A stretch of 64,000 nucleotides of DNA from UBA1756 sp045132235 (GTDB lineage: Bacteria > Bacteroidota > Bacteroidia > Bacteroidales > WCHB1-69). Position numbers and translations under genes: made by a program. The stretch spans positions 1 through 64,000 of the forward strand of contig JBGURX010000038.1 of NCBI GenBank assembly GCA_045132235.1, in the 5' to 3' direction. The stretch's first letter is position 1. Each line of letters starts with the position of its first letter. The notes under the pieces were generated by a model that was not told the origin of the DNA, did no database searches, and saw nothing but the letters and a program-made list of their open reading frames with translations. This document shows positions 34,791 through 43,887 of this stretch, piece by piece.

Positions 34791-34798
34791 CAAAGATA
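34791..34798 (-). promoter_or_regulatory. -7 promoter element for the DUF5618 gene
   Basis: The minus strand reads TATCTTTG followed by CAGCC, 26 bp before the start at 34765. Confidence 0.5.
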
Positions 34799-34923
34799 TA
34801 ACAAAAAAAATAAAATTTTTGCAAATTTTTAAATAATTTTTCTCCTTGAGAATAAGATAATTGGCTAACACTCTGCAACATTTTTGCAGCAGCAAAATCT
34901 CTTAAAAAGTAGAAATCAAACTT

Positions 34924-36801
34924 TTATCTCCCTCCGTGCGTCACGGTAAACTTCTCCTGCAGGAGGCCTGCCTCGGTCTGTAAACGAACGATGTAGGTGC
35001 CGGCAGCCCAGTCGGCCACAGCAATCTCAACACGCTCGGCATTCGGCTGTGCGCGATAGACGCATCTGCCCGACAGGTCGAACACCTCCACCTGCTGCAG
35101 CACAGCAGTGTTTTCCATCGTCAGCTGCGTGGATGCAGGCATGGGATAGATTTTGAGCTGAGAAGCGAAATCCCTCACCTCATTGGGAAGCGTGTCGCCC
35201 GGTCTGAGATACCAGAAAGAGAGTGAGTCGTGGATATACGTGCGAATATCATAGATATTCAGCGCACTGACATAGCCATTCGACAGAAAAGGCTGTGGGT
35301 CGGTGGAATAGTTGATTTCCGTACGGTGCGCACTCTGCGAATAATTGGCATTGTTAATCTGTCCGTCCGTGGTGAGCGTGCCTCCCGGACGATAGACATA
35401 AACCTCATCCAGTATATCCTCTCCATTCCAGCTGGCATTACCTTCAAAATTGGTGTTGATGCGGTAAATCACTGCGCCGCCATTGGGGATATAGGCCTCG
35501 AAGGGACCGTTGGATTTTCGATATTCAATGACGAAAAACTCGTCAGGGTCTTCCGAATTGATGCGATAGCATATTTTTTCGGGGACGGACGAGCTCACCG
35601 GACGAAGCACATAACGTCCTGAGTTCTCGATGAGGGGAATCTCCTGAATCCAATTCCCGTAACGGTACTTCATGTACGTGCCCCAGTGCTGTGGATGATA
35701 GGCGTTCTGCGCCATCAAGTCCCAGCCACCGACAGGAGTGAACCCCAGTGTGTCGCTATAGTGGTAAAGATCGGGGGCACCGAGTGAATGCGACATCTCG
35801 TGGCATAGGGTGGAATTGCTGAAATACCATTCGTTATCACTCATTTCAAAATTGAAATCCCACACACGCAGTCCATTGATATACACCTCCTCGCCATACA
35901 GGCACCAACGATGAGGCCAGATCAGGTCGGCCCATCCGGCCACATCACCACGAACCACAAAGCAGATATTGTCCACCAGACCGTCGTTGTTATAGTCAAG
36001 GTTGATACCCGTAGGCACCATATTGTTTTCGTTCACAAAATCCACCGCCCGTTTCAGCAGCTGCATCTCACGGGTAGTGCGGTTGTCATTCTCATTATCA
36101 TCATTATAACCCATCGGATTGGCTTCCGACCAAGGCATATAATAATCTCTCGGATAGATATCCTCGTAAGATACAATGTTGTCATCCGAGCTTTGCGGCA
36201 GGAGGTACGAGCGGACAAAAAGCTGGTTGTAAGTATTGTATCTGAAATAGTTGAACATGGAGTTGGTGTAGTTGCCCGTAGGAGACAGCGAACCGCCGCT
36301 GGAGGCAGCCGAAGAGTCGTTGAACATGAGATTCACCTGACTGTAAGTCTGCTGGAAGGGCGCATCGCCGGCGAAACGGATGAAAATCACGAGATTGTTG
36401 AAATCACCGTGGTTGGCATTTCCGTCGCGGGTGGTGTTCGCACGGCGTGCCTCAATGGGCTGCATCATGGCATCGTATCGTTTGTGCCACTCGGCACTGG
36501 ATATGCGGGCATTGGGAGTCAGGCCGACCGATGCAGGGTTCACCTTCCCGGCCACAAAAGCCGTGGGCACCACTTTTCCATTCTCCCGCTGACCATAAAC
36601 AAAATAGCCGGTGGCAGGATCCTGCACGATGGTATATCCCTCTGCATCATGCAGATAGTGATAAAACTCGTCGCCCGTAGCGAAGCAGTGAAGGGTGTCA
36701 CCGTTAGGTTGCACCACCGTCTGCGGAATATTACTGAAATAGGCGGCATTTGCACAGGAAAGTACCAAGAGCAGGAGGATCAGTGATAATGCTTTTCTCA
36801 T
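34924..36801 (-). CDS. M6 family metalloprotease with T9SS sorting domain
   Basis: The protein has 625 residues from ATG at 36801, giving a signal peptide (RKALSLILLLLVLSCANA). The open frame continues upstream to 38016, but that part is antisense to porQ and is rejected. The zinc motif HEMSHSLGAPD (HExxHxxGxxD) is near residues 334-344, and an M6-like block NHGDFNNLVIFIRFAGDAPF lies near 165. The C-terminus is a T9SS domain, slightly atypical in its last residues: IYPMPASTQLT, VFDLSGRCVY, GTYIVRL and KFTVTHGGR. It is expected to be a secreted or surface protease of the immune-inhibitor-A type. It is divergent from porQ, and the two -7 boxes are 46 bp apart. Confidence 0.92.
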   Translation of the reverse strand: MRKALSLILLLLVLSCANAAYFSNIPQTVVQPNGDTLHCFATGDEFYHYLHDAEGYTIVQDPATGYFVYGQRENGKVVPTAFVAGKVNPASVGLTPNARISSAEWHKRYDAMMQPIEARRANTTRDGNANHGDFNNLVIFIRFAGDAPFQQTYSQVNLMFNDSSAASSGGSLSPTGNYTNSMFNYFRYNTYNQLFVRSYLLPQSSDDNIVSYEDIYPRDYYMPWSEANPMGYNDDNENDNRTTREMQLLKRAVDFVNENNMVPTGINLDYNNDGLVDNICFVVRGDVAGWADLIWPHRWCLYGEEVYINGLRVWDFNFEMSDNEWYFSNSTLCHEMSHSLGAPDLYHYSDTLGFTPVGGWDLMAQNAYHPQHWGTYMKYRYGNWIQEIPLIENSGRYVLRPVSSSVPEKICYRINSEDPDEFFVIEYRKSNGPFEAYIPNGGAVIYRINTNFEGNASWNGEDILDEVYVYRPGGTLTTDGQINNANYSQSAHRTEINYSTDPQPFLSNGYVSALNIYDIRTYIHDSLSFWYLRPGDTLPNEVRDFASQLKIYPMPASTQLTMENTAVLQQVEVFDLSGRCVYRAQPNAERVEIAVADWAAGTYIVRLQTEAGLLQEKFTVTHGGR

Positions 36802-36885
36802 TCTAAAAATCATTAAAATCATACAAAATAACAAAGAAGAAGTGGTGATTTTTACAACAACCTCACCCTTTCCGCTTTGCGGCTG

Positions 36886-36893
36886 CAAAAATA
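36886..36893 (-). promoter_or_regulatory. -7 promoter element for the M6 metalloprotease gene
   Basis: The minus strand reads TATTTTTG followed by CAGCC. The predicted leader to the ATG at 36801 is about 78 nt and includes the in-frame upstream ATG at 36813. Confidence 0.5.
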
Positions 36894-36939
36894 AAAAAAA
36901 TCTTGCTTTGTGGTAGGGAAAATTTCCATTGATTTTGTG

Positions 36940-36947
36940 TAAATTTG
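36940..36947 (+). promoter_or_regulatory. -7 promoter element for porQ
   Basis: TAAATTTG followed by CAGCC matches TAnnTTTG, with only 16 bp to the ATG at 36964. Confidence 0.5.
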
Positions 36948-36963
36948 CAGCCAAATTTTTAAG

Positions 36964-38055
36964 ATGAGAATCCGAACCATTTTCCTGTCCATCCTGTTTG
37001 TTTCCCTTGTCGGGGTAATGCACGCGCAAGTGGGCGGTCAGTATATATACAACTTTCTGACCCTCAACCACTCCAGCCGTGTGGCAGGCTTGGGCGGAGG
37101 ACTCATCGCGGTATATGACGACGACCCGTCGATGCTGCTCAACAACCCGTCGCTCATCGGCGAACGGCACCACACTGCGTTGGAGGTGAATGCGGTGGAC
37201 TACTTTTCCAACGCCTCCTACGGCTCCGCGCTCTACTCCCACACCTTCAAGAAGGCGGGCAGTTTTGTGTTTGGCATGGAGATGGTGAACTACGGGAAGT
37301 TCACCGCCACCGACGAGTACGGCATCGAGCAGGGCTATTTCCACGCCGGCGACTACGCCGCCACGGTGGCATGGGGCCGCCAGCTCGACAGCTGCTTCTC
37401 CATCGGCGCCGACCTCAAGCTGATCTACTCGGCCTACGAGTCGTACCAGTCGTTCGGACTGGCCGTGGACGTGGCGGGCAGCTATGTCAACCACAAGAAA
37501 CGCCTCGCCTTGTCGCTGATGGCGCGCAACATCGGCACGCCCATCGTGAACTACGTGCCCGGACAGTTCGAGAAGCTGCCCTTCGACCTGCAGATTGCCT
37601 TTTCGCAGCGGTTCAAGTTCCTGCCGGTACGCTACCACATCTCGCTCCACCACCTCTACCGCTGGAACATGGCCTATGTGGGGCCCAACAACCCGCTGTT
37701 GGAGTACGACGTCATCTCCAAAGAGCCGATCTACCCCAGCAAGGCGGCACAGTTCTTCGACAACTTTTTCCGCCACATCAACTTCGCCATCGAAATCATC
37801 CCTGCGAAATTCCTCTCCTTCTATGTGGCTTACAACCACAACCGACGGCAGGAGATGAACATCCCGCAGAAGCGCACCCTCGCCGGCTTCTCCTACGGTT
37901 TCTCCATCAACATCAAATCCATCCGCTTCGGATTCTCTCGCATGCACTACGCCACCGGCGCCGTGCCCAACTTCTTCGACTTCTCCGTCAACATCAACGA
38001 GCTGTCGAAACTTCATCAGGAAAACAAAATGAAAAAATTACAACGAACCAACTAA
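36964..38055 (+). CDS. porQ: Type IX secretion system protein PorQ
   Basis: The protein has 363 residues with a signal peptide (LSILFVSLVGVMHAQ). It is an outer-membrane beta-barrel of the PorV/PorQ (FadL-like) class: GGQYIYNFLTLNHSSRVAGLGG, then a Gly/Asp/Asn-rich VYDDDPSMLLNNPSLIGE segment and alternating aromatic strands to the end. PorQ is part of the T9SS attachment machinery, which cuts and anchors cargo to the surface. The five T9SS cargo proteins in this window are its likely clients. It is divergent from the M6 protease cargo gene and followed after 6 bases by the aminotransferase gene. Confidence 0.88.
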   Translation: MRIRTIFLSILFVSLVGVMHAQVGGQYIYNFLTLNHSSRVAGLGGGLIAVYDDDPSMLLNNPSLIGERHHTALEVNAVDYFSNASYGSALYSHTFKKAGSFVFGMEMVNYGKFTATDEYGIEQGYFHAGDYAATVAWGRQLDSCFSIGADLKLIYSAYESYQSFGLAVDVAGSYVNHKKRLALSLMARNIGTPIVNYVPGQFEKLPFDLQIAFSQRFKFLPVRYHISLHHLYRWNMAYVGPNNPLLEYDVISKEPIYPSKAAQFFDNFFRHINFAIEIIPAKFLSFYVAYNHNRRQEMNIPQKRTLAGFSYGFSINIKSIRFGFSRMHYATGAVPNFFDFSVNINELSKLHQENKMKKLQRTN

Positions 38056-38061
38056 CCGACC

Positions 38062-39264
38062 ATGATACCTTTTTCTCCACCCAGAATCGACGAACGCACC
38101 CTCGAGGAGGTCTGTGCCGCGCTGAAGTCCGGCTGGATCACCACCGGCCCGCGTGTAAAGAAGTTCGAGGATATGCTCTCCCGCTACTGCCACGTGCAGA
38201 ACGTGCTGTGTGTCAGTTCCAACTCAGCAGGGATGGAGCTGATGCTGCACTGGTTCGGCGTGGGTCCCGGCGACGAGGTCATCGTGCCGGCCTACACCTA
38301 CTGCGCCACTGCCAACGTGGTGGTGCACTGCGGCGCGAAGCCCGTGATGGTGGATGTGGATGAAAACTTCTGCATCGCGCCGGAGGCCGTTCGCCGCGCC
38401 ATCACCCCACGCACCAAGGTCATCATGCCCGTCGATATCGCCGGCTTTCCCTGCGACTATGACGCACTCAACGCCATCGTGCGCGACGAAGCCGTGCGGC
38501 GGCAATTCACCCCCAGCAACGAGATTCAGCGACAACTCGGCCGCATCCTGCTACTGGAAGACGCTGCCCACTCGCTCGGCGCCCGCTACCACGGACAGCC
38601 TCTCGGCACCCAAGCCGACCTCGCCGTCTTCTCCTTCCACGCCGTCAAGAACCTCACCACCGCTGAGGGCGGCGCCATCTGCCTCAACCTCCCCGAGCCT
38701 TTCAACAATGAAAATTTGTACAAACAACTGAAAATCAAATCACTGCACGGACAAAGCAAGGATGCACTCTCCAAAACCCAAGCGGGCAACTGGCGGTACG
38801 ATGTCACCGAGGCCGGCTACAAGTGCAACATGACCGACGTGCACGCCGCCATCGGCATCGTGGAGCTGGAACGCTACGACACGGAGACACTCCCCCGCCG
38901 CAAGCAGATTTTCGATGCCTACAGCAACGCCTTCCGCAACGACCCACGCTTCCAAATCCCCACCTACGAAACCGACGAAAAGACCTCTTCTTACCACGTT
39001 TATCCTTTAAGAATCAAAGGAATAACCGAACAGCAACGCGATGAAATCATGCAGCGTATCTTTGCCCAAGAGGTCAGTGTGAACGTGCACTTCATCCCAC
39101 TGCCCCTGCTCAGCTTCTATAAAAACAACGGCTACGACATCCAACATTATCCCACCACTTACGACAACTACTCCCGCGAAATCTCCCTGCCGGTCTATTA
39201 CGACCTCACCGACGAACAGGTGCAGACCGTCATCCAAGCCGTCATTCATGCCATGAACAGCTAA
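38062..39264 (+). CDS. DegT/DnrJ/EryC1/StrS family aminotransferase
   Basis: The protein has 400 residues, a PLP-dependent fold type I sugar aminotransferase. The PLP lysine is Lys196 in FHAVKNLTTAEGG, with LLLEDAAHSLGARY near 167 and the N-terminal FSPPRIDERTLEEVCAALKSGWI. The family makes amino sugars for LPS, capsule or glycoprotein glycans from keto-sugar nucleotides. No sugar-nucleotide dehydratase is adjacent, so the exact sugar is unknown. It starts 6 bases after porQ and probably shares its transcript. A link to the A-LPS-type anchor used by T9SS cargo is possible but is inference. Confidence 0.9.
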   Translation: MIPFSPPRIDERTLEEVCAALKSGWITTGPRVKKFEDMLSRYCHVQNVLCVSSNSAGMELMLHWFGVGPGDEVIVPAYTYCATANVVVHCGAKPVMVDVDENFCIAPEAVRRAITPRTKVIMPVDIAGFPCDYDALNAIVRDEAVRRQFTPSNEIQRQLGRILLLEDAAHSLGARYHGQPLGTQADLAVFSFHAVKNLTTAEGGAICLNLPEPFNNENLYKQLKIKSLHGQSKDALSKTQAGNWRYDVTEAGYKCNMTDVHAAIGIVELERYDTETLPRRKQIFDAYSNAFRNDPRFQIPTYETDEKTSSYHVYPLRIKGITEQQRDEIMQRIFAQEVSVNVHFIPLPLLSFYKNNGYDIQHYPTTYDNYSREISLPVYYDLTDEQVQTVIQAVIHAMNS

Positions 39265-39321
39265 TCATCCTGAAATTCATTAATAAAAAAAATATAAATA
39301 ATTGATTATAAATAAATTATC

Positions 39322-40293
39322 ATGTCAAAGAAAGAGAAAACGCCGCAAGATATCCAAGACCGCAAGAAAAGAATCCGCGTAGCCCTGCTCTGCATCTCAG
39401 CTATTCTTATCTTTTATATCGGAGCCAATTTTTTGAAAGGCATCAATGTTTTTCACAAAAAGACCTACTATTATTGCGTGATGGACGATGCCAGCGGCAT
39501 ACAGCAGAACACTCCCGTGTATCTGGCCGGCTACAAAATCGGGCAGGTGCAGGAGGTGGAGATGTTGAGTGCCAACCCGCCCCGCATCTGCGCGAAAATC
39601 ATGCTCAGCGAGAAGGTGGACATCCCCACCGACTCCAAGCTGAAGCTGAAATCGAGCAGCATTCTCGGCGGCATGCAATTAGACTTGATGATGGGCAAGG
39701 CCACCGCCTATTTCCAGAACAACGACACCATCGCCAGTTTCAAGGAGGCTGGACTGCTGGACGGCATCGATGACATGAAGGCCAAGATTGGCAGCGTGGT
39801 GGCCTCGGTTGACACCATCGGCCTCGAGCTCAAAGACCTGCTGCACAAGGATGGCGGCGGTGAATCGCTGCGCAACACCCTCGCCAACATTGAGGACGCC
39901 ACCGACAACCTCAACAGCATCCTCGCCGACAACAAGGGCAAGGTGAGCAGCCTCGTCACCAGTCTGCAAAAATTCGGCAACACGCTGGAGGACGCTTCTC
40001 CCAAGCTGAACGAAATCCTTGACAACTTCGACAATATCAGCGACACCGTCGCCAAGGCCGACATCGCCGGTGTCATCACCAATGCCAACAGCACCATCAA
40101 AGAGGTGCAAACCCTCGTTGCAAAAGCCAACAACGGCGACGGCACCGTGGCCGCACTGCTCAACGACGAAGGCTTAGTGAAGAAAATCGACGACACCATC
40201 AAGAGTCTCAACGATTTGCTCAAGGATTTCCAAGATAATCCGCGCCACTATCTGAAACCGCTGGGAGAAAAGAAGAAGAAATCTAAGAAATAG
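39322..40293 (+). CDS. MlaD / MCE family lipid-transport protein
   Basis: The protein has 323 residues. A single transmembrane segment lies at about residues 18-36 (VALLCISAILIFYIGANFL). An MCE domain covers about 45-125 (YCVMDDASGIQQNTPVYLAGY, IPTDSKLKLKSSSILGG). A long helical C-terminal part with Leu/Asn/Asp heptad-like patterning runs to a Lys-rich tail. MCE proteins form hexameric rings that carry lipids between the membranes. The ABC permease and ATPase partners are not in the window. It converges on apbE with a 2-base gap. Confidence 0.88.
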   Translation: MSKKEKTPQDIQDRKKRIRVALLCISAILIFYIGANFLKGINVFHKKTYYYCVMDDASGIQQNTPVYLAGYKIGQVQEVEMLSANPPRICAKIMLSEKVDIPTDSKLKLKSSSILGGMQLDLMMGKATAYFQNNDTIASFKEAGLLDGIDDMKAKIGSVVASVDTIGLELKDLLHKDGGGESLRNTLANIEDATDNLNSILADNKGKVSSLVTSLQKFGNTLEDASPKLNEILDNFDNISDTVAKADIAGVITNANSTIKEVQTLVAKANNGDGTVAALLNDEGLVKKIDDTIKSLNDLLKDFQDNPRHYLKPLGEKKKKSKK

Positions 40294-40295
40294 GG

Positions 40296-41348
40296 CTACT
40301 TCGCCCGCACCGGGAAGTTGGCGGTCTGCTCGGTCTTGTACTTTCCATTCTCGTCATAGATAAAGTACGCCGACAGGTTCCCCATTCCCTTTCCATGGTC
40401 TAAATATTCCATGGCCTTTTCGCGTCCCATCACCATAAAGGCTGTGGCGAGTGCATCCACGTAGGCGCAATAGAAGCCGCTTTCATCCATCACCGGCACC
40501 TGATACACCACCGTCACGCTCAACAGGTCGGACTCTTCGGAGCGGCCGGTTTTAGGGTTGATGATGTGGCTGTAGCGATGTCCGTCGCGCACATGGTAGT
40601 TGCGGTAATTGCCGCTCGTGGCCACCGCCATGCGGCTGTTGGTCGCCCGGCCCGTCTCAAACGTATAGTCCGACTCCACCGCCCCGTCCTTCGTTGTCGT
40701 CGGCACCTGTATGCCCACGCGCCACGGCACCGGCTCATCCCCGCGCACCTTCACCCCACTGGTCAGCAACTCGCCGCCGATGTCCACAATAAAATCCTTG
40801 ATTCCCCTTTTCAGCAACAGTTTCCCCACCCGATCCACCGCATGGCCTTTGGCAATGGCGTTGAAATCCAGCTGCATACGCGGATCCTCCTTCATCAAGC
40901 CCTCGCACGGTACCCACTGCAGCTTTTCGTAGCCCACAAACTGCATGATGGAGTCGATGGCGGCCTCGCTCACATCGCCTTCCTTGTCCTTGGCGAAGCC
41001 CCACTGCCGGATCAGCGGACCGGCGGTCACGTCGAATGCGCCGTCCGTCTTCTCACTCACCCGCAAGGCTTCATCCAGCAACTCAGCAAAATGGAACTCC
41101 CACAAACCCGGCTCGTTGCGGTTGAACTTCGACACCGCCGAGTTCTCGTCAAACAGCGAATAGACGCTGTTCACCTCTTTCAGCACAGAATCTATCTGGC
41201 TTTCAATACCTTCCACCGGCTTATCGCTGATGTAGGTGACACGATAATAGGTACCGAAGGCAAAGCCCTCTATCACCTCGGGCTGCGGCTTCTTGCACGA
41301 CACAACAAGCACAGCTAAAGCTGCGAAAATCAGAAGTTTATTTTTCAT
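40296..41348 (-). CDS. apbE: FAD:protein FMN transferase (ApbE), lipoprotein
   Basis: The protein has 350 residues with a lipoprotein signal (LIFAALAVLVVSC, Cys18). ApbE signatures are GTYYRVTYIS at the N-terminus, LDFNAIAKGHAVDRVG near 190, VDIGGELLTSG and YSHIINPKTGR near 262. It transfers FMN from FAD onto a Ser or Thr of exported flavoproteins such as Nqr or Rnf subunits. It follows ribBA by 15 bases on the same strand, so riboflavin synthesis and flavin attachment are co-transcribed. No target flavoprotein lies in the window. Confidence 0.93.
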   Translation of the reverse strand: MKNKLLIFAALAVLVVSCKKPQPEVIEGFAFGTYYRVTYISDKPVEGIESQIDSVLKEVNSVYSLFDENSAVSKFNRNEPGLWEFHFAELLDEALRVSEKTDGAFDVTAGPLIRQWGFAKDKEGDVSEAAIDSIMQFVGYEKLQWVPCEGLMKEDPRMQLDFNAIAKGHAVDRVGKLLLKRGIKDFIVDIGGELLTSGVKVRGDEPVPWRVGIQVPTTTKDGAVESDYTFETGRATNSRMAVATSGNYRNYHVRDGHRYSHIINPKTGRSEESDLLSVTVVYQVPVMDESGFYCAYVDALATAFMVMGREKAMEYLDHGKGMGNLSAYFIYDENGKYKTEQTANFPVRAK

Positions 41349-41363
41349 AAAAAGGATTATTCC

Positions 41364-42575
41364 CTATTTAAGGTGCAGATTATGCCCCATCTTCTCCTGC
41401 TTGGTTTTGAGGTAGAAACGGTTGATGTCGTTCGGCTCGATGATGATCGGAACGGTCTCCACAATCTCGATGCCGTGACCGAGCAGTCCGGCACGTTTGG
41501 CTGGGTTGTTGGTGATGAGGCGCAGTCGGGTGGCTTTCTGGTCGCGGAGAATCTGCGCACCGATGCCATAGTCGCGCTCGTCGGCCTTGAAGCCGAGTTC
41601 GAGGTTGGCCTCCACGGTGTCGCGGCCCAGCTCCTGCAGATGATACGCCCGCAGCTTGTTCACCAAGCCGATGCCACGGCCTTCCTGGTTCATGTAGAGC
41701 ACCATTCCCCTCCCCTCTTTATCAACCATCTCCATCGAGCGGTGCAGCTGCGCGCCGCAGTCGCACTTGCACGAGCCGAAAATGTCGCCCGTGACACAGG
41801 AGGAGTGCACGCGCACCAGCACGTCGTCGCCCTCGTTCCACTCGCCCTTGCGGAGCACCAGATGAGTAAGGCCGTTGTTGAGCTGCGTGTAGGCAATCAG
41901 GTTGAAATCGCCCCACTGCGTCGGCAGCTTCACCTCCTGCTCCTTGCGGATGAGCGTCTCGGTCTTGACACGATAGGCGATGAGGTCTTGTATGGTGATG
42001 ATTTTGATGCCGTAGTGGGCGGCCACCTCCATCAGCTGGGGCACACGCGCCATGGTGCCGTCGGGGTTGATGATTTCGATGAGTGCACCCACCGGCTGTA
42101 AACCGGCCAGACGGGTGAGGTCAACGGCGGCTTCGGTATGGCCAGCGCGCACCAGCACACCGCCGTCGCGGGCACGCAGCGGGTTGATATGCCCCGGACG
42201 GCCGAAGTCCTCCGGCTTGTGTCCCGGCTCCGCCAGCGCCTTGATGGTGGTGGCGCGGTCGTACATCGACACACCCGTGGTGCAGCCGTGTCCCAGCAGG
42301 TCCACCGTCACTGTGAAAGGCGTTCCCAATAGCGAGGTGTTGTTGTTCACCTGCATCTCCAAGTCCAGCTCGCGGCAGCGGTCCGCGCTCATCGGCGCAC
42401 ACAGCACCCCGCGGCCGTATTGCATCATGAAATTCACCTTCTCAGGCGTAATCTTCTCGGCAGCAATGATAAAATCGCCTTCATTTTCGCGATCTTCATC
42501 ATCCACCACAATCAAAAATTTGCCTTCGCGAAAATCCTCAATCGCCTCTTCTATCGTATTGAATTTAATTTCCAT
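41364..42575 (-). CDS. ribBA: Bifunctional 3,4-dihydroxy-2-butanone 4-phosphate synthase / GTP cyclohydrolase II
   Basis: The protein has 403 residues. The RibB half covers about residues 1-205 with DDEDRENEGDFIIAAE, TTGVSMYDRATTI and RAGHTEAAVDLTRLAG. The RibA half covers about 205-403 with the zinc cysteines in SSCVTGDIFGSCKCDCG and NQEGRGIGLVNKLRAYHLQE. It catalyses the two entry steps of riboflavin synthesis. No FMN riboswitch was recognised in the 52-base gap upstream. The gene appears to be read through from the TonB-DUF5689 genes and is followed by apbE. Confidence 0.96.
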   Translation of the reverse strand: MEIKFNTIEEAIEDFREGKFLIVVDDEDRENEGDFIIAAEKITPEKVNFMMQYGRGVLCAPMSADRCRELDLEMQVNNNTSLLGTPFTVTVDLLGHGCTTGVSMYDRATTIKALAEPGHKPEDFGRPGHINPLRARDGGVLVRAGHTEAAVDLTRLAGLQPVGALIEIINPDGTMARVPQLMEVAAHYGIKIITIQDLIAYRVKTETLIRKEQEVKLPTQWGDFNLIAYTQLNNGLTHLVLRKGEWNEGDDVLVRVHSSCVTGDIFGSCKCDCGAQLHRSMEMVDKEGRGMVLYMNQEGRGIGLVNKLRAYHLQELGRDTVEANLELGFKADERDYGIGAQILRDQKATRLRLITNNPAKRAGLLGHGIEIVETVPIIIEPNDINRFYLKTKQEKMGHNLHLK

Positions 42576-42627
42576 ATAAAATTTACGAGTTAATGATTTA
42601 GTAATTATCCAATTATCAACATCTAAA

Positions 42628-43869
42628 CTATTTATTGGGCACCAATTTCTGGAAATGAAGCCCTTTCACGGCCCACTGTCCGCTATCGGCCGTTGAGGTG
42701 TGGTAGCGGAAGCCGATACGGATGTCGCCTGACAGGCCATTCAGAACGCCCACCTGCGCACGGTAGAAGCTCGCGCCATCGCGATAGTCGCTGTATGTCA
42801 GCGGATTCCACTCTGTGGTGGCAGGATCGCCGGTGTAGTTGGTGGTGTAATAGATGGTGAATTTGCTCTGGGCGGTGGCATCGGTGTTGAAGAAGGCCTC
42901 CTCCACATAGAGGGTGCTTTCCTCCACGGTGGCTTTCGGCAGCACGGGCGACACGAGCCACTCGTCGGTGGCAGCATTAACGCCGTTGTGCAGCATATAG
43001 TCCTGATTGGTGACCCAACCGGTATAATCCCAACCCGTACCGTTGGCGGTGGAGACAGAATATACATCCTGCACAGAACCGAAGGAGAGCACGTCATCGC
43101 TGGTGCGCAGCATCAGCTGGTAGGTGGAGTTATATACGGAAAGGATGCCGACCAAGTCGCCGGTACCGCCGGGAACCAACGCCTTGCGGAACTTGGCATA
43201 GTTGGAGGTACGCACCACGAGGTTGGTCACCGCCTCGCCGTTCACGCTCTTGATGGCGCGGGAGGTGGTGGCAGTCTCTTCCGACCACGGCTTACCCACT
43301 GCATCAGTGGCGAATTCCACATTGTGCAGACGCACCAAGCGGCACACGTTGCCCTCGTTAATGTCGTAGGCGCTCATGATGTCGATGGGCGCCACCGGCT
43401 GCGGCAGCCCGTCGCGATGGAGGTACTGGTCCAAGTAGTGGCCATCCACACGGCCCACATCGCCGTTGTAAATCCAGCCCACCTGATACACGCCATGGTA
43501 GTTGCCCACCACAAGACCGCTGCAGTCAAGATAGACGGTCTGTCCCACGGGATAGGTGTGGCACAGGCCTGTCTGGTTGATTTGCAGCTGGATGGCGCCG
43601 GTCTCGTCCTGGATGACCATATTCTTGTAGAAGTTGCCACCCTCGTCGGAACTCACCACCGTAGCCCGCACGATGAAGGTCTCACCGGCATGGCAGATGG
43701 AGTCGAGATGCCCCGCGTTGGTATATACATTGATGATATCTTGAATGGTCTTGTTAGCAGGCTCACCGGTATAGGTCGGCACCTCAAAGGCGGGGTCTTC
43801 CCACTTGTTGCAGGAGGTGAAGGTGAGCACTGCGGCCATCATCAGAATCAGGGAAAGATATTTTTTCAT
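42628..43869 (-). CDS. DUF5689 lipoprotein, second copy
   Basis: The protein has 413 residues with a lipoprotein signal (LMMAAVLTFTSC, Cys20). The N-terminal half is a DUF5689 domain with an OB-fold-like pattern (ATVVSSDEGGNFYKNMVIQD, GAIQLQI, YPVGQTVYLDCSGL). The C-terminal half is a jelly-roll anchor-type domain (DIRIGFRYHTST). It is the same length and design as its upstream neighbour, which points to an old tandem duplication. It is likely exposed on the outer membrane and may work with the TonB receptor of the operon. Its ligand is unknown. Confidence 0.8.
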   Translation of the reverse strand: MKKYLSLILMMAAVLTFTSCNKWEDPAFEVPTYTGEPANKTIQDIINVYTNAGHLDSICHAGETFIVRATVVSSDEGGNFYKNMVIQDETGAIQLQINQTGLCHTYPVGQTVYLDCSGLVVGNYHGVYQVGWIYNGDVGRVDGHYLDQYLHRDGLPQPVAPIDIMSAYDINEGNVCRLVRLHNVEFATDAVGKPWSEETATTSRAIKSVNGEAVTNLVVRTSNYAKFRKALVPGGTGDLVGILSVYNSTYQLMLRTSDDVLSFGSVQDVYSVSTANGTGWDYTGWVTNQDYMLHNGVNAATDEWLVSPVLPKATVEESTLYVEEAFFNTDATAQSKFTIYYTTNYTGDPATTEWNPLTYSDYRDGASFYRAQVGVLNGLSGDIRIGFRYHTSTADSGQWAVKGLHFQKLVPNK

Positions 43870-43887
43870 GATGAAAGGATTTTAGGA

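Noticed and set aside
34873..34889. CTGCAA/TTGCAG hairpin between the DUF5618 and M6 genes considered as a terminator.
   Set aside because: The stem is only 6 bp and no T-tract follows on the minus strand in the right place.
36802..38016. The M6 protease reading frame stays open upstream for another 1.2 kb, as if the protein had a 400-residue N-terminal extension.
   Set aside because: That stretch is exactly antisense to porQ, and the signal peptide begins at 36801 behind a promoter element. The open frame is a by-product of codon bias.
42576..42627. Looked for an FMN riboswitch before ribBA.
   Set aside because: The gap is 52 bases, AT-rich and lacks the conserved multi-helix core.
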